Part shown: positions 32,675-41,522 of the stretch, in pieces
Layout of the letters: each line of letters opens with the position of its first letter
How positions within the stretch are numbered: position 1 is the stretch's first letter
NCBI RefSeq assembly: GCF_015910445.1
Contig: NZ_CP048882.1
Coordinates: forward strand, 2,232,001 to 2,296,000
Source: Streptomyces bathyalis
GTDB taxonomy: Bacteria > Actinomycetota > Actinomycetes > Streptomycetales > Streptomycetaceae
Length of the DNA: 64,000 nucleotides
Direction of reading: 5' to 3'
Notes under the pieces: generated by a model
Seen by the model: only the letters and a program-made list of their open reading frames with translations
Told to the model about the DNA's origin: nothing
The model's database searches: none
Program-made: the position numbers and the translations under genes

Positions 32675-33769
32675 GTGTCGTATCTACGTGCCCCACATTC
32701 CGTCGCGGCCGGCGCATTGGCCACGGTGGTGGCGGCAGCACTCGCCTTCCAGTCGCTGCCCGTGGCGGCGGACCCCATCGGAAAGCCCGTCAGCGAGCTG
32801 CTGCGCGACCTGCGGGTGATGTACGAGAGGACCGAGGCGGCCTCGGACGCGTACAACAGGACCACCGTCAAGCTGACCCGGCAGCGCAAGCGCACGAACG
32901 ACGCCGAGAGGGCACTCACTTCGGTGCGCGCCGCGCTCGCCGAAGGCCGCACCGAGGCCGGACGCCTCGCCCGCCAGCAGTACCGCCGCGGCGACATCGG
33001 CCTCCCGCCCGTGGTGCAGCTCCTGCTCGCCCGCGACGCGCGGAACCCGATGGACGGCCTGCACCTCCTCACACGCGCCGCGGGCCGGCAGGCCCTGACC
33101 GTGCAGCGGCTCGTGGCAGGCGAGGCGAGGCAGCGTCAGCTGACGACGCGAGCACGCAAGGCGCTGGCGGGTCAGCAACGGCTCGCGGACCGCAAGAAGA
33201 AGCAGCGGGAGACCGTACGCTCACGGCTGCACCGGGTCGAGCGCACCCTGGCCTCGCTCTCCGACGAGCAGCTGACGCGTCTGCGCGGGCTGGAGACGGC
33301 CCAACAGGCGGGCGTCCAGCGCTCATTGATGTCCGCGCACGGACTGCACAAGGTACGGCGCACGCCCTCACGCCCGGGGGCGAAGGCGGTGCGGTTCGCG
33401 CTGCGCCAGATCGGCAAGCCCTACCGCTTCGGGGCCGAAGGCCCCAGGGCCTTCGACTGCTCGGGGCTCACCTCGAAGGCGTGGCGGAAGGCCGGGCGTT
33501 CCATTCCCCGCACCAGCCAGGGCCAGTGGAAGAAGCTGCGGCACGTGCCGATGAACAAGCTGCGCCCCGGCGACCTCGTCGTCTACTACAAGAGCGCCTC
33601 GCACGTCGCCATCTACGCCGGACGCGGCAAGGTCGTGCACGCGCCCCGGCCGGGTTCCGACGTCAAGCTCTCGCCCGTCGGCGCCATCCCGTCCGTACGC
33701 GGCGCGGTGCGGCCCGACCCGGGGAAGCGGCCGCTGCTCCACTACCGGCTGCCGAAGCCGCTGCGCTGA
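32675..33769 (+). CDS. secreted NlpC/P60 peptidoglycan endopeptidase with coiled coil
   Basis: A 364-residue protein starting at GTG 32675, eight bases after GGAGG. A signal peptide (VAAGALATVVAAALAFQSLPVAA) is followed by a long charged coiled coil (about residues 36-215) and a C-terminal NlpC/P60 domain. The catalytic cysteine is in FDCSGLTSKAW (about 262), the histidine in SHVAIYAG (about 310), with a third polar residue in KVVHAPRPG. This is the RipA/cell-wall hydrolase layout known in actinobacteria, where the coiled coil keeps the enzyme inactive. It probably cleaves peptide stems during growth or sporulation. Confidence 0.88.
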   Translation: MSYLRAPHSVAAGALATVVAAALAFQSLPVAADPIGKPVSELLRDLRVMYERTEAASDAYNRTTVKLTRQRKRTNDAERALTSVRAALAEGRTEAGRLARQQYRRGDIGLPPVVQLLLARDARNPMDGLHLLTRAAGRQALTVQRLVAGEARQRQLTTRARKALAGQQRLADRKKKQRETVRSRLHRVERTLASLSDEQLTRLRGLETAQQAGVQRSLMSAHGLHKVRRTPSRPGAKAVRFALRQIGKPYRFGAEGPRAFDCSGLTSKAWRKAGRSIPRTSQGQWKKLRHVPMNKLRPGDLVVYYKSASHVAIYAGRGKVVHAPRPGSDVKLSPVGAIPSVRGAVRPDPGKRPLLHYRLPKPLR

Positions 33770-33839
33770 GGGCACATGAGGCCGGGATCGCACCGGCACC
33801 CACGGACCGCGGGCGGGTTCCCCTTCCCCGCCCGTGACG

Positions 33840-33873
33840 GGCCGCCGCGCCGTGACGACCGGGCGCGGCGGCC
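33840..33873. terminator. 12-bp inverted repeat between convergent genes
   Basis: GGCCGCCGCGCC (33840-33851) pairs with 33862-33873. It separates the right-going NlpC/P60 gene from the left-going flavoprotein gene. Confidence 0.65.
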
Positions 33874-33905
33874 GTACCACAGTCCGGACCGGCACGGGGC
33901 CGGTG

Positions 33906-35162
33906 TCAGCCTCCGGCGACGTTGCCCAGGTAGGCCTCGGCCTTCGCCGGGTCGTAGAAGTACTCCTCGAAGTCCGCCGGGTTGTTGAAGCCGTTGGCGA
34001 TCCGGTCGGCGACGGGCTGGAGCTGACCGGCCGCGCCGATCAGGTTGAGGATGTGCTCGGGCGGCGGGGCCAGCATCGCGTTCGTCCACTTGGTGGTGTG
34101 CTGCACGTCCGCCCAGAAGCGGTCGAACGTCTGCTGCATCCACTCCTCGTCGAAGGGCTTGTCGCCGCGCTCCAGGATGGAGGCGAGGTAGGCGGCCGCG
34201 CACTTGGACGCGGAGTTCGAACCCTGGCCCGTGATCGGGTCGTTGGCGACGACGACGTCCGCCACACCGAGCACTGCGCCGCCGTCGGGCAGCCGCCCGA
34301 TGGGCTTGCGCACGGTCGGCGCGTACCGCCCCGACAGCGTGCCGTTGGCGTCCGTCAGCTCGACCTTGGTGGCCCGTGCGTACTCCCAGGGCGTGAACTG
34401 CTCCATGAGCTCCAGGGTCTTGGCGAGCTGCTCGTTCGGGTCCTTGATGCCCTGGAAGACATCGAGGGGCCCGCCGGGAATGCCCTCCCAGAAGAGGATG
34501 TCGCAGCGGCCGGACGTCGTCAGGCAGGGCATGACGAACAGTTCGCCGACGCCCGGCACGAGGTTGCAGCGCACGGCTTCGGTGTCCGGGTGCTCGGGAC
34601 GCGGGCCGAGCCCGTTGACGTAGCTGACGGCGAGCGCGCGCTGAGGCTCGTCGTACGGGGAACGCTCCGGGTCCCGCTCGAACATCGAGACCAGCTCGCC
34701 CTTGCCGGCCGCGACGAGCACCAGGTCGTACTTCTTGGCGAAGAAGTTGAGGTCGGAGACGGCCGCCCCGTGGATGACGAGCTGGCCCCCGCGCTGCGCG
34801 AAGGTCTCCATCCAGCCGGACATCTTCACGCGCTGGTCGACGGACTGGGCGTAACCGTCCAGCATTCCGAGCCAGTTGATCGCGCGCTGGGTCTCACCGG
34901 GGCCCTGCACGGACTCCGGGTCCGCCACGGAGACACCCAGGCCCTCGACCTTCGGGGCCTGGCTCTCCCAGAAGTTGACCTCGATGTCGCGCTCGTTCTG
35001 CAGCGCGGTGTGGAACTGCATCTGCGTCGACATGACGCGTCCACCGCGTATCTCGTCCGCGGTGCGGTTCGACATGACGGTGACCTCGTAGCCCTGCGAC
35101 TGCAGGCCCAGCGCCAGCTGTAGGCCCGCCTGGCCGGCTCCGACAATGAGTATCTTCCGCAT
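33906..35162 (-). CDS. styrene/indole monooxygenase-like FAD protein
   Basis: A 418-residue flavoprotein. RKILIVGAGQAGLQLALGLQ at the N-terminus is the FAD-binding GxGxxG fold, and the middle and C-terminal parts (DEIRGGRVMSTQMQFHTAL, FWEGIPGGPLDVF, NDPITGQGSNSASKCA) resemble StyA-type styrene monooxygenases, two-component enzymes that need a separate flavin reductase. None is adjacent. The ATG at 35162 is preceded by GAGAG. It lies 46 bp after the conservon GTPase gene in the same direction, where Streptomyces conservons often have a cytochrome P450. It may be an effector of that signalling operon; its substrate is unknown. Confidence 0.82.
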   Translation of the reverse strand: MRKILIVGAGQAGLQLALGLQSQGYEVTVMSNRTADEIRGGRVMSTQMQFHTALQNERDIEVNFWESQAPKVEGLGVSVADPESVQGPGETQRAINWLGMLDGYAQSVDQRVKMSGWMETFAQRGGQLVIHGAAVSDLNFFAKKYDLVLVAAGKGELVSMFERDPERSPYDEPQRALAVSYVNGLGPRPEHPDTEAVRCNLVPGVGELFVMPCLTTSGRCDILFWEGIPGGPLDVFQGIKDPNEQLAKTLELMEQFTPWEYARATKVELTDANGTLSGRYAPTVRKPIGRLPDGGAVLGVADVVVANDPITGQGSNSASKCAAAYLASILERGDKPFDEEWMQQTFDRFWADVQHTTKWTNAMLAPPPEHILNLIGAAGQLQPVADRIANGFNNPADFEEYFYDPAKAEAYLGNVAGG

Positions 35163-35208
35163 GGCGGTCTCTCTTCTCCGTACGTGTGCAGTTCCGCGCC
35201 GCACCCGT

Positions 35209-35850
35209 TCAGGCGGGTGTGACGTCCAGGGCGTGACTCACCAGCGCGAGCAGGGACTTCAGTACCGTCGGGCGCTCGCGCGCGTCCATGATCACAACAG
35301 GGACGCGCTTGGGAACGGACAGGGCCTCCCGCACGTCCTCGGCCTCGTACGCGGTGGTCCCCTCGAAGTGGTTCACCGCGACGACGTACGGATACCCGCA
35401 GCTCTCGAAATAGTCCAGAGCGGGGAAGCAGTCCTCCAGACGCCGCGTGTCCGCCATCACGACGGCACCGATGGCGCCACGCACGAGGTCGTCCCACATG
35501 AACCAGAAGCGCTGCTGGCCCGGCGTGCCGAACAGATAGAGCACCAGGTCCGATTCGAGGGTGATGCGCCCGAAGTCCATGGCCACGGTGGTCGTGGTCT
35601 TCTCCGGCGTCGGCGCGATGTCGTCCTCGCCCTCGCTCGCCTGTGTCATCAATGCCTCGGTCGTCAGCGGCTCGATCTCGGAGACCGAACCGACGAACGT
35701 CGTCTTGCCGACACCGAAGCCGCCCGCCACCACGATCTTGGTGGATATGGGGGCCTGCGAGAGATCCTCCTGCCAGTCCTTCACTCCGGGCGCGGTACCT
35801 TCCGCGTTCCTCACTTCTTCCACGACCGGCTCAGAGCCTGCGAAGTCCAC
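35209..35850 (-). CDS. conservon small GTPase (CvnD type)
   Basis: A 213-residue Ras-like P-loop protein. G1 is VAGGFGVGKTTF, the switch I threonines are in EKTTTTVAMDFG, G3 is LFGTPGQQRFWFMW (D-x-x-G replaced by G-T-P-G), and G4 has VAVNHFEG. This is the CvnD/MglA-like GTPase of conservon operons, acting at the membrane with the roadblock subunit. The GTG at 35850 follows AAAGGG at 6 bp and overlaps the DUF742 gene by 20 bp, so it is coupled to it. It is the last of the four core conservon genes. Confidence 0.87.
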   Translation of the reverse strand: MDFAGSEPVVEEVRNAEGTAPGVKDWQEDLSQAPISTKIVVAGGFGVGKTTFVGSVSEIEPLTTEALMTQASEGEDDIAPTPEKTTTTVAMDFGRITLESDLVLYLFGTPGQQRFWFMWDDLVRGAIGAVVMADTRRLEDCFPALDYFESCGYPYVVAVNHFEGTTAYEAEDVREALSVPKRVPVVIMDARERPTVLKSLLALVSHALDVTPA

Positions 35851-36241
35851 CCAGCACCCTTTCCAACAGCGCACGGTCGGGCCGGTCGCTGCCGTGCCCG
35901 GTGCCGTGAACGCGCACCCGTCCCTGATCGGCGAGGTCGCTCAGCAGAACCCGTACCACGCCCAGAGGCATCTTCAACAGTGCTGCGATCTCCGCCACCG
36001 AACGCATGCGGCGGCAGAGTTCGACAATCGCACGCATCTCGGGCATCACCCGGTCACGCAGACCGCCGGAGGTCAACTCCGGGCGCTCCTCAGGGGCTTC
36101 GATCGCCGCGACGATCGTCTCGACCAGCAGCACATGGCCGAAACGGGTGCGGCCGCCGGTGAGGGTGTACGGGCGGACTCTCTTGGACTTGCCGCTCTCA
36201 CGTCGAACGGGCAAGGGGGGCGGAGAAGCAGCAGGATTCAC
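35831..36241 (-). CDS. conservon DUF742 protein (CvnC type)
   Basis: A 136-residue protein with the DUF742 signature: RPYTLTGGRTRFGHVLLVE, then a winged-helix-like part (VAEIAALLKMPLGVVRVLLSDLADQGRV). CvnC proteins sit between the roadblock and GTPase subunits in conservons and carry an HTH-like fold; their exact role is unsettled. The GTG start overlaps the roadblock stop by GTGA. The N-terminus is Pro-rich and basic. Confidence 0.85.
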   Translation of the reverse strand: MNPAASPPPLPVRRESGKSKRVRPYTLTGGRTRFGHVLLVETIVAAIEAPEERPELTSGGLRDRVMPEMRAIVELCRRMRSVAEIAALLKMPLGVVRVLLSDLADQGRVRVHGTGHGSDRPDRALLERVLGGLRRL

Positions 36242-36795
36242 TGGTCCAGCTCCATCGACGAGCGCAGTTCGGTTCGGAGTTCGGGGGTGAGGACATGGCC
36301 GGCGCGGCCCACGAAGAGCGCCATGTGGTAAGCGATGACGCTCATGTCACAGTCCGGCGTGGCGTGCACGCCGAGCAGGGAGCCGTCGCTGATCGACATC
36401 ACGAAGAGCGAGCCCTCGTCCATGGCGACCACTGTCTGCTTGATCTCCCCGCCGTCCATCAGCTTCGCGGCCCCGAGGGTCAAGGACCCGAGGCCGGAGA
36501 CGATAGTGGCCAGGTCAGCGCTCGTACCCTTCGGGCTGCGCCTGGGTCCCCTGCGGATGGACGGGACGTCTCTGGCTTCTGTCCCCTCCGCCCGGCGGCC
36601 GGAGTCCTCGGGCCCATCGGTCCTGCCGGCGCTTCCGGCATCCGCGTTGTGGTCGGAGGACAGCAGAAGCAGTCCGTCGGACGAGACGACGGCGACGGAC
36701 AGGATGCCCGGCACCTCTTCGACAAGGTTCTCCAACAGCCAGCGCAGATTGCGCGCTTGGGCGCTGCCGGACGTGCGCGTGGTGGGCGCGTTCAC
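36238..36795 (-). CDS. conservon roadblock/LC7 protein (CvnB type) with an insertion
   Basis: A 185-residue roadblock domain protein. RNLRWLLENLVEEVPGILSVAVVSSDGLLLLSS is the first half, and GAAKLMDGGEIKQTVVAMDEGSLFVMSISD the second. Such proteins are usually about 140 residues; here residues 52-88 or so form a hydrophilic Arg/Glu/Gly-rich insertion placed in the loop after the first strands. The GTG start follows AGGAGG and overlaps the kinase stop (GTGA). CvnB couples to the GTPase and behaves as its regulator in related systems. The insertion is unusual and could alter partner choice. Confidence 0.85.
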   Translation of the reverse strand: MNAPTTRTSGSAQARNLRWLLENLVEEVPGILSVAVVSSDGLLLLSSDHNADAGSAGRTDGPEDSGRRAEGTEARDVPSIRRGPRRSPKGTSADLATIVSGLGSLTLGAAKLMDGGEIKQTVVAMDEGSLFVMSISDGSLLGVHATPDCDMSVIAYHMALFVGRAGHVLTPELRTELRSSMELDQ

Positions 36796-39536
36796 CTGCG
36801 AGCCTCCTCGGCGGTACCACCATCGGACTGCGCCCCCGGTTGATCACTCTCGTTCTCTTCAGCGCCGGTCTCCGCAGCCGCGTCACGTCGTCCGTGCTCG
36901 GCTCCGCGCTGGAACCCTCCGAGGCGGCGGCGCATCTCCTCGGCGTTCGGGCTCTGCTTGCGCGGCTGCACCGGGTCCGACTGCGCCTCCACGTGATGCG
37001 GAGTCCGCTTGGGGAGGCCCTTGTCGGTGATCCTCGGCTGTTCCGGGATCCCGGCGTCCGGTCCGGTTCCGGTCCCGGACCGGGGAGCGGTCTCGTCCCC
37101 GGATCCGGGCCGCTGGTCGGTATCCGGTCCGGGATCGGCGTCGGGGCCGGGGTCGTGCCCGGCGCGGGTGCCGGCGTCTCCAGGGGCCCAGCCATGCTCC
37201 TCGGAAGGGGTCCTCGGCTCGGGCGGAGCCTCCTGCGCCGGTACGGTGCCCGACTCCCGGAGCGTCCGCTCGGCGGCGGTCACCAGGGGGTCGCCGGCCC
37301 GACGGCCGGGCAGGGCATTGGAGTTGGCCTCCGCGACCGAGCCCGGGAAACCCGACGCCGGAGCGGTGGGGACGCGTCCCGACCCGGCCTCGCCCGACGC
37401 CGCTGCGACGGGGACGGGCCGTGCGGGCAGCAGCGCACTCGGCACCGCGACGACGGCCGCGATGCCGCCGCCCTGCCTGCGCTCGCGCAGCTGCACACGC
37501 AGCCCGTGCCGGGCCGCGAGCCTGGCGACGACGTACAGGCCCATCCCGAGGCCGGCCTCGGAGCTGCGGTGCCCGGTCTGCGTGGCGGCCTCTTCCATCT
37601 CCGGGGGCTGCTGCCCTTCGGGCACGCTGAGCCGCGCGTTGAGCGCGGCGAGTCTTCTGCCGGTCACCCCTATGCCCTCGTCCTCGACGGAGAGCATCAC
37701 CTCGCCGCTCTCCAGCAGCCAGCCTGACAACTCCACTTGTGCGTCCGGCGGGGAGAAAGTGGCAGCGTTGTCGAGGAGTTCGGAGATGAGGTGGCTGAGG
37801 TCGTCGGCCGCGTATCCGGAGACCTGCACGTGCGGCGGGAGCGTGCCGAGCTCGACGCGCTCGTACCGCTCGATCTCACTGATCGCGGCGCGCAGTACGT
37901 CCAGCAGCGGTACGGGACCCGAGTGGTTCGCGGTGACGTGTTCGGCACCGGCGAGCAGCAGCAGGTTCTCGCTGTAGCGCCGCATCCGCGTGGCCAGGTG
38001 GTCGAGCTTGAAGAGCGTGCTGAGCCGGCCGGGGTCGCTCTCCTGGTCCTCCAGGTCCTCGATGACGCCGAGTTGGCGCTCCACGAGACCGAGCGTGCGC
38101 AGGGCGAGATTGACGAAGGTGCTGTGCACGGCGCCCGACAGCGCGTCGAGGCGCTCCTTCAGTTCGGCGTACTCGCCGCGTGCACGGTCCCGTTCGGCGG
38201 TGAGCGCGTCCTTGTGGCGGACCAGGTAGTTGTTGTCGGCCTCGGCCTCCGCGGCGCGCTCGTGCACGCCGATGACCGTCTGGTGGAGCGTGTTGAGCGA
38301 ACGTACGACTTCGGCGAACTCGTCGTTCCTGCCGTTGAAGACGACGGGCTCCTCACCCGCCGGGTTCCCCGCCAGCCTCCGCGAACCGCGCTTGAGCACG
38401 GAGAGCGGACGTGCCATGGAGCGTGCCGTCTGCACGCTGATGCCGGCCGCGAGGAGCAGGCAGGCGCCGACAAGGGCGATGCGCCACTCCAGGACGGCGA
38501 CGTCGTCGTCCCGCAGCTGCTCCAGGTGCTTCAACTCTTCGGCGGCGAAGGACGACTGGACGCCGCGCATGCTGTCGATGCGTGCCGAGAGCGTGGCGTC
38601 GATGCGGTCGTGGTTCATGGCCTGGTCTTCGGGACTCAGGTACGGCTCATCGGTCAGCCGCGCCAGATAGCGCTCCGCGACGGCGACGTCGGCCCCGGTG
38701 ACGGTCTTGGCGAAGGAGTCACGGGCCCGGCCGCCGGCGCCGTCGCCGAAGTCGGCGAGCGCCGCCTGCTCCCGCACGCCGGCGCGCTGCGCCTCGGTGG
38801 TCAGGGAGCGCTGGGACCCTCCTGCGGCGAGCGCACCGCGCAGGAGCCCGCGCACGGCAGATGCCTGCTCGACGGCCCGGCCGAGGTCGGGCAGCGCGTG
38901 CGCCGCCCCGGACCCGATGGAGGATCCGGACGACTCGATCGCGCGCGCGGGCAGGGACCGGGCGACGCCGATACCGACGTCCTGAAGGGTCTTGATGGTG
39001 CCCGTGTACGCCTCGTGGATCTCGATGGCGCCCGTGTCCCCCGCCTGCGCCTCCTGGCGGATGCGGGACAGCTTGCCGAGGGCCTCGCGCACGGACGCCG
39101 GGGCGGTCTCCCGGATCTCGCTGATCTGACGGTCGACGCGCTGGCGCTGCTCCTCGGTCACTCCGGCACCGTCGCGGCTGGTGCGGCCCGCGGCGACGTA
39201 CTCGACCATGCCGTCGCGTTCGTCCGCGAGGGCGTGACCGAGCGCGATGGCGTGCTTGTCGAGCTCGGCACGTTCGACCAGTTGCTGGGACTCGTCGAGA
39301 TCGCTGGACGCAGTGAGCACCGCGGGCGTGCCGGCTCCGAGCACGGCGAGGGAGCAGAGGGCGACGGAAGCCAGCAGCCGGTTCCGGACCCGCGCGCGGC
39401 GGGGGCCGGGCGCCTGCGAGGGGCCGCCCTGTGCCGTCGTCCGGTCTCCGGGCCTGATCCGCAGTCGGCCCGTTCCGCCCGGCTTCCGCAGTAGCTTCGT
39501 CCGCACCCGTGCTCGCAATCTCGTCGGGGCCTGCAC
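36792..39536 (-). CDS. conservon sensor histidine kinase (CvnA type) with nitrate-sensing domain
   Basis: A large membrane kinase of about 914 residues if started at GTG 39536; the frame is open a further 195 bp and the true start is uncertain. After a basic segment comes a membrane helix (RLLASVALCSLAVLGAG), then a NIT-type extracytoplasmic domain (residues near 70-330) with DERDGMVEYVAAG, a second helix (ALVGACLLLAAGIS), HAMP-like sequence, a dimerisation helix without a clear H-box, and an HATPase domain (LISELLDNAATFSPP, VEDEGIGV, GLGMGLYVVARLAARHGL). The last 200 residues are Pro/Gly/Glu-rich and disordered. It heads the four-gene conservon; its signal is unknown. Confidence 0.82.
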   Translation of the reverse strand: MQAPTRLRARVRTKLLRKPGGTGRLRIRPGDRTTAQGGPSQAPGPRRARVRNRLLASVALCSLAVLGAGTPAVLTASSDLDESQQLVERAELDKHAIALGHALADERDGMVEYVAAGRTSRDGAGVTEEQRQRVDRQISEIRETAPASVREALGKLSRIRQEAQAGDTGAIEIHEAYTGTIKTLQDVGIGVARSLPARAIESSGSSIGSGAAHALPDLGRAVEQASAVRGLLRGALAAGGSQRSLTTEAQRAGVREQAALADFGDGAGGRARDSFAKTVTGADVAVAERYLARLTDEPYLSPEDQAMNHDRIDATLSARIDSMRGVQSSFAAEELKHLEQLRDDDVAVLEWRIALVGACLLLAAGISVQTARSMARPLSVLKRGSRRLAGNPAGEEPVVFNGRNDEFAEVVRSLNTLHQTVIGVHERAAEAEADNNYLVRHKDALTAERDRARGEYAELKERLDALSGAVHSTFVNLALRTLGLVERQLGVIEDLEDQESDPGRLSTLFKLDHLATRMRRYSENLLLLAGAEHVTANHSGPVPLLDVLRAAISEIERYERVELGTLPPHVQVSGYAADDLSHLISELLDNAATFSPPDAQVELSGWLLESGEVMLSVEDEGIGVTGRRLAALNARLSVPEGQQPPEMEEAATQTGHRSSEAGLGMGLYVVARLAARHGLRVQLRERRQGGGIAAVVAVPSALLPARPVPVAAASGEAGSGRVPTAPASGFPGSVAEANSNALPGRRAGDPLVTAAERTLRESGTVPAQEAPPEPRTPSEEHGWAPGDAGTRAGHDPGPDADPGPDTDQRPGSGDETAPRSGTGTGPDAGIPEQPRITDKGLPKRTPHHVEAQSDPVQPRKQSPNAEEMRRRLGGFQRGAEHGRRDAAAETGAEENESDQPGAQSDGGTAEEARR

Positions 39537-39925
39537 CAGGGCCGACCCGGCGCAGTCCAACCTTGTGTCGCAGGAGCGGACTTGGTCCTGTCGTCCCTTG
39601 CATCCCCTTGGACGCCATCCGACCCTTCCAGCACGGATGACAGGCGATGTGACGATCTCCTGCTGGGCCACCCGAAGGAGTGAACCGTAACCGGGAGTCG
39701 ACGAACAACTCCGCCTGCGCACCCCAACCACCCTCTAACGGGCACCGGTTGGAAATCCCACCCGGGCCCTGGCAGGATGCGCGCTCGCATACTTGCGGAC
39801 GCACTTATTCCGGTCAACTCCAGCCCTGCCGCGAGGTCTGACCTGGTCGTCCTTCCTGATCCCAGGCTCTTGACACGCGTTGTGCGGACCGCCCTGCCGT
39901 ACCGTCCGAGTGCAGACTGAACGGC
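39537..39925. other. divergent region, conservon kinase / PP2C-like gene
   Basis: About 390 bp. The first 195 bp on the kinase side stay open in the kinase frame and may be an N-terminal extension or leader. The rest holds no recognisable gene. TACCGT near 39900 could be a -10 for the PP2C-like gene. Confidence 0.4.
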
Positions 39926-40846
39926 ATGCGCATCGACATGACCGGCGAGGCCGGAGATCCCGGTCGCCCCAACGAGGACTACGCGTCGGCCGCTCTGCCC
40001 TCCTCCGGACAGGGGGGCGCACTGGTGGTGCTGGACGGTGTGACACCGCCACAGGACGAGGCCGGATGCACGCACGGAGTGCCCTGGTTCACGGCCCGTC
40101 TGGGTGGCGCGCTGCTCGAACTCGCCACCGCACGAAGGGATCTGACGCTCCGTGCATGTCTCTCCGAGGCCATTTCGCGTACCGCTGCCGGCCATGTTTC
40201 AACCTGTGACCTTTCTCACAGACGTACCCCTCAGGCGACCGTCGTCGCGGCCCGGTGGGACGAAGAGAGTGTCGAGCACCTGGTCCTGTCGGATTCCGCG
40301 CTGCTCGTGGAGCATCCTCACGGCTCGGTGACACCCGTGCTCGACTCCCGGCTGGGCGAACTGCCCCCGCACATCAGCTCGTTGCGCAGCCGCGTGCGCG
40401 CCCTGCCGGAGGGAAGCGCCGAAAGGGGCGCGGCACGCGCCGAGTACGTAAGCGCGGTCGAGGCGCTGCGCAACGCTCCCGGAGGCGAGGGCTTCTACAC
40501 CGCCGCCGCCGACCCCGCCGTCGCCTCGCTCGCGGTCACCGGCACGGCGCCGCGGGCGGGCGTACGGGCTCTGCTGGCGCTCACCGACGGCGCCGCGCGC
40601 TGGAGCCAGACGTTCCGGCTCGGCGACTGGTCCGCGCTTCTCGGGCTCGTACGGAAGGAAGGCAGCGCGGCGCTCGTTGCCCGGGTGCGGGAGGCGGAGC
40701 GGGCCGACCCGCACGGATCGGCGTACCCACGGGGCAAGACGCACGACGACGCCTCGGTGGTCTTCGCTGAGCTGGGGCCGGCCGCACGGGCAGCCGGTCC
40801 GCCGGCCCTCCGCCCGCTCAGGTCTCCACGTCCGACAGGGAGTTGA
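39926..40846 (+). CDS. PP2C-like (PPM) protein phosphatase homologue
   Basis: A 306-residue protein with degenerate PPM motifs. GRPNEDYASAAL matches the first metal-binding G-x-x-N-E-D motif, GALVVLDGVTPP the second (D-G), SDSALLVEH a middle strand, LALTDGAARW the third metal D-G and KTHDDASVVFAEL the last D-D. The first metal ligands are present but the spacing is shorter than usual and the middle is unusual, so activity is uncertain. Pro/Arg-rich residues follow at the C-terminus. It overlaps the convergent MarR gene by 29 bp. It may counteract the nearby kinase or kinase-like proteins, but that is only positional. Confidence 0.72.
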   Translation: MRIDMTGEAGDPGRPNEDYASAALPSSGQGGALVVLDGVTPPQDEAGCTHGVPWFTARLGGALLELATARRDLTLRACLSEAISRTAAGHVSTCDLSHRRTPQATVVAARWDEESVEHLVLSDSALLVEHPHGSVTPVLDSRLGELPPHISSLRSRVRALPEGSAERGAARAEYVSAVEALRNAPGGEGFYTAAADPAVASLAVTGTAPRAGVRALLALTDGAARWSQTFRLGDWSALLGLVRKEGSAALVARVREAERADPHGSAYPRGKTHDDASVVFAELGPAARAAGPPALRPLRSPRPTGS

Positions 40847-41297
40847 GCTGGTGCATCAGCCGTGCCAGCTCGGCGATCTCGGCGGGGTCCCAGGTGGCGA
40901 GCTTGCGCACGTACTCGGCCCGTCTCGCCTCCCGCACCGTCCTGAAGCGGTCGCGGCCCTGCGTGGTCAGATGCACCAGGGAGGCCCGGCCGTCGTCCGG
41001 GTCGGGGGCCCGGGTGATCAGTCCCAGGTTCTCCAGCACCCTCAGCTGCCGGCTGATGGTCGCCTTGCCGACGCCGAAGTAGGCGGCGAGGTCGGTGGCC
41101 CGCTGCGCTCCTCCCTCGTCGAGACGTACGAAGAGCCCGTACGCGGCGGGCTCCAGTTCGGGGTGCACCTCGCGGGCCAGTTCGCCCGAGAAGGCGCGCG
41201 CACGGCGCAAGAACACCGTCAATTCCCGCTCCAGATCGAGCAATTCGGGTGTGTGCTGCCGCATGGACTCATCCACCTGTGCGCCCTCTTCCGTCAT
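40818..41297 (-). CDS. MarR-family transcriptional regulator
   Basis: A 159-residue regulator. The core is PAAYGLFVRLDE, GGAQRATDLAAYFGVGKATISRQLRVLENLGLI (HTH) and RAPDPDDGRASLVHLT (the wing), all typical of MarR proteins. The start is uncertain: ATG 41297, a GTG a few codons later, or ATG 41264. The 3' end overlaps that of the PP2C-like gene by 29 bp. A dyad at 41428-41451 lies between this gene and the divergent lysozyme gene and is a candidate binding site. Confidence 0.85.
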   Translation of the reverse strand: MTEEGAQVDESMRQHTPELLDLERELTVFLRRARAFSGELAREVHPELEPAAYGLFVRLDEGGAQRATDLAAYFGVGKATISRQLRVLENLGLITRAPDPDDGRASLVHLTTQGRDRFRTVREARRAEYVRKLATWDPAEIAELARLMHQLNSLSDVET

Positions 41298-41427
41298 CCT
41301 CGCGGAAAGTTCCCGTTGCGGACCGCCGATCGTCGCAGCTCCGGCTCGATTTCGCAGGTGTGGACCACCGGCGGAGAGCTGTCCGTCTTCCCCGGCTATG
41401 TCTACGCGCGTACCGTTAAAGACGTGA

Positions 41428-41451
41428 CATGCCCACACCAGAACGGGCATG
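41428..41451. promoter_or_regulatory. 7-bp inverted repeat between the MarR and lysozyme genes
   Basis: CATGCCC (41428-41434) and GGGCATG (41445-41451) are inverted copies with a 10-bp spacer. MarR proteins bind short dyads near their own gene, so this is a candidate operator for either direction. Confidence 0.35.
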
Positions 41452-41522
41452 GAATGACAACACCCGCACCGCACCCCCCACTTGATCCCCCCCACCCGTC
41501 CCCCACGGTCTCGGAGGCAGCG

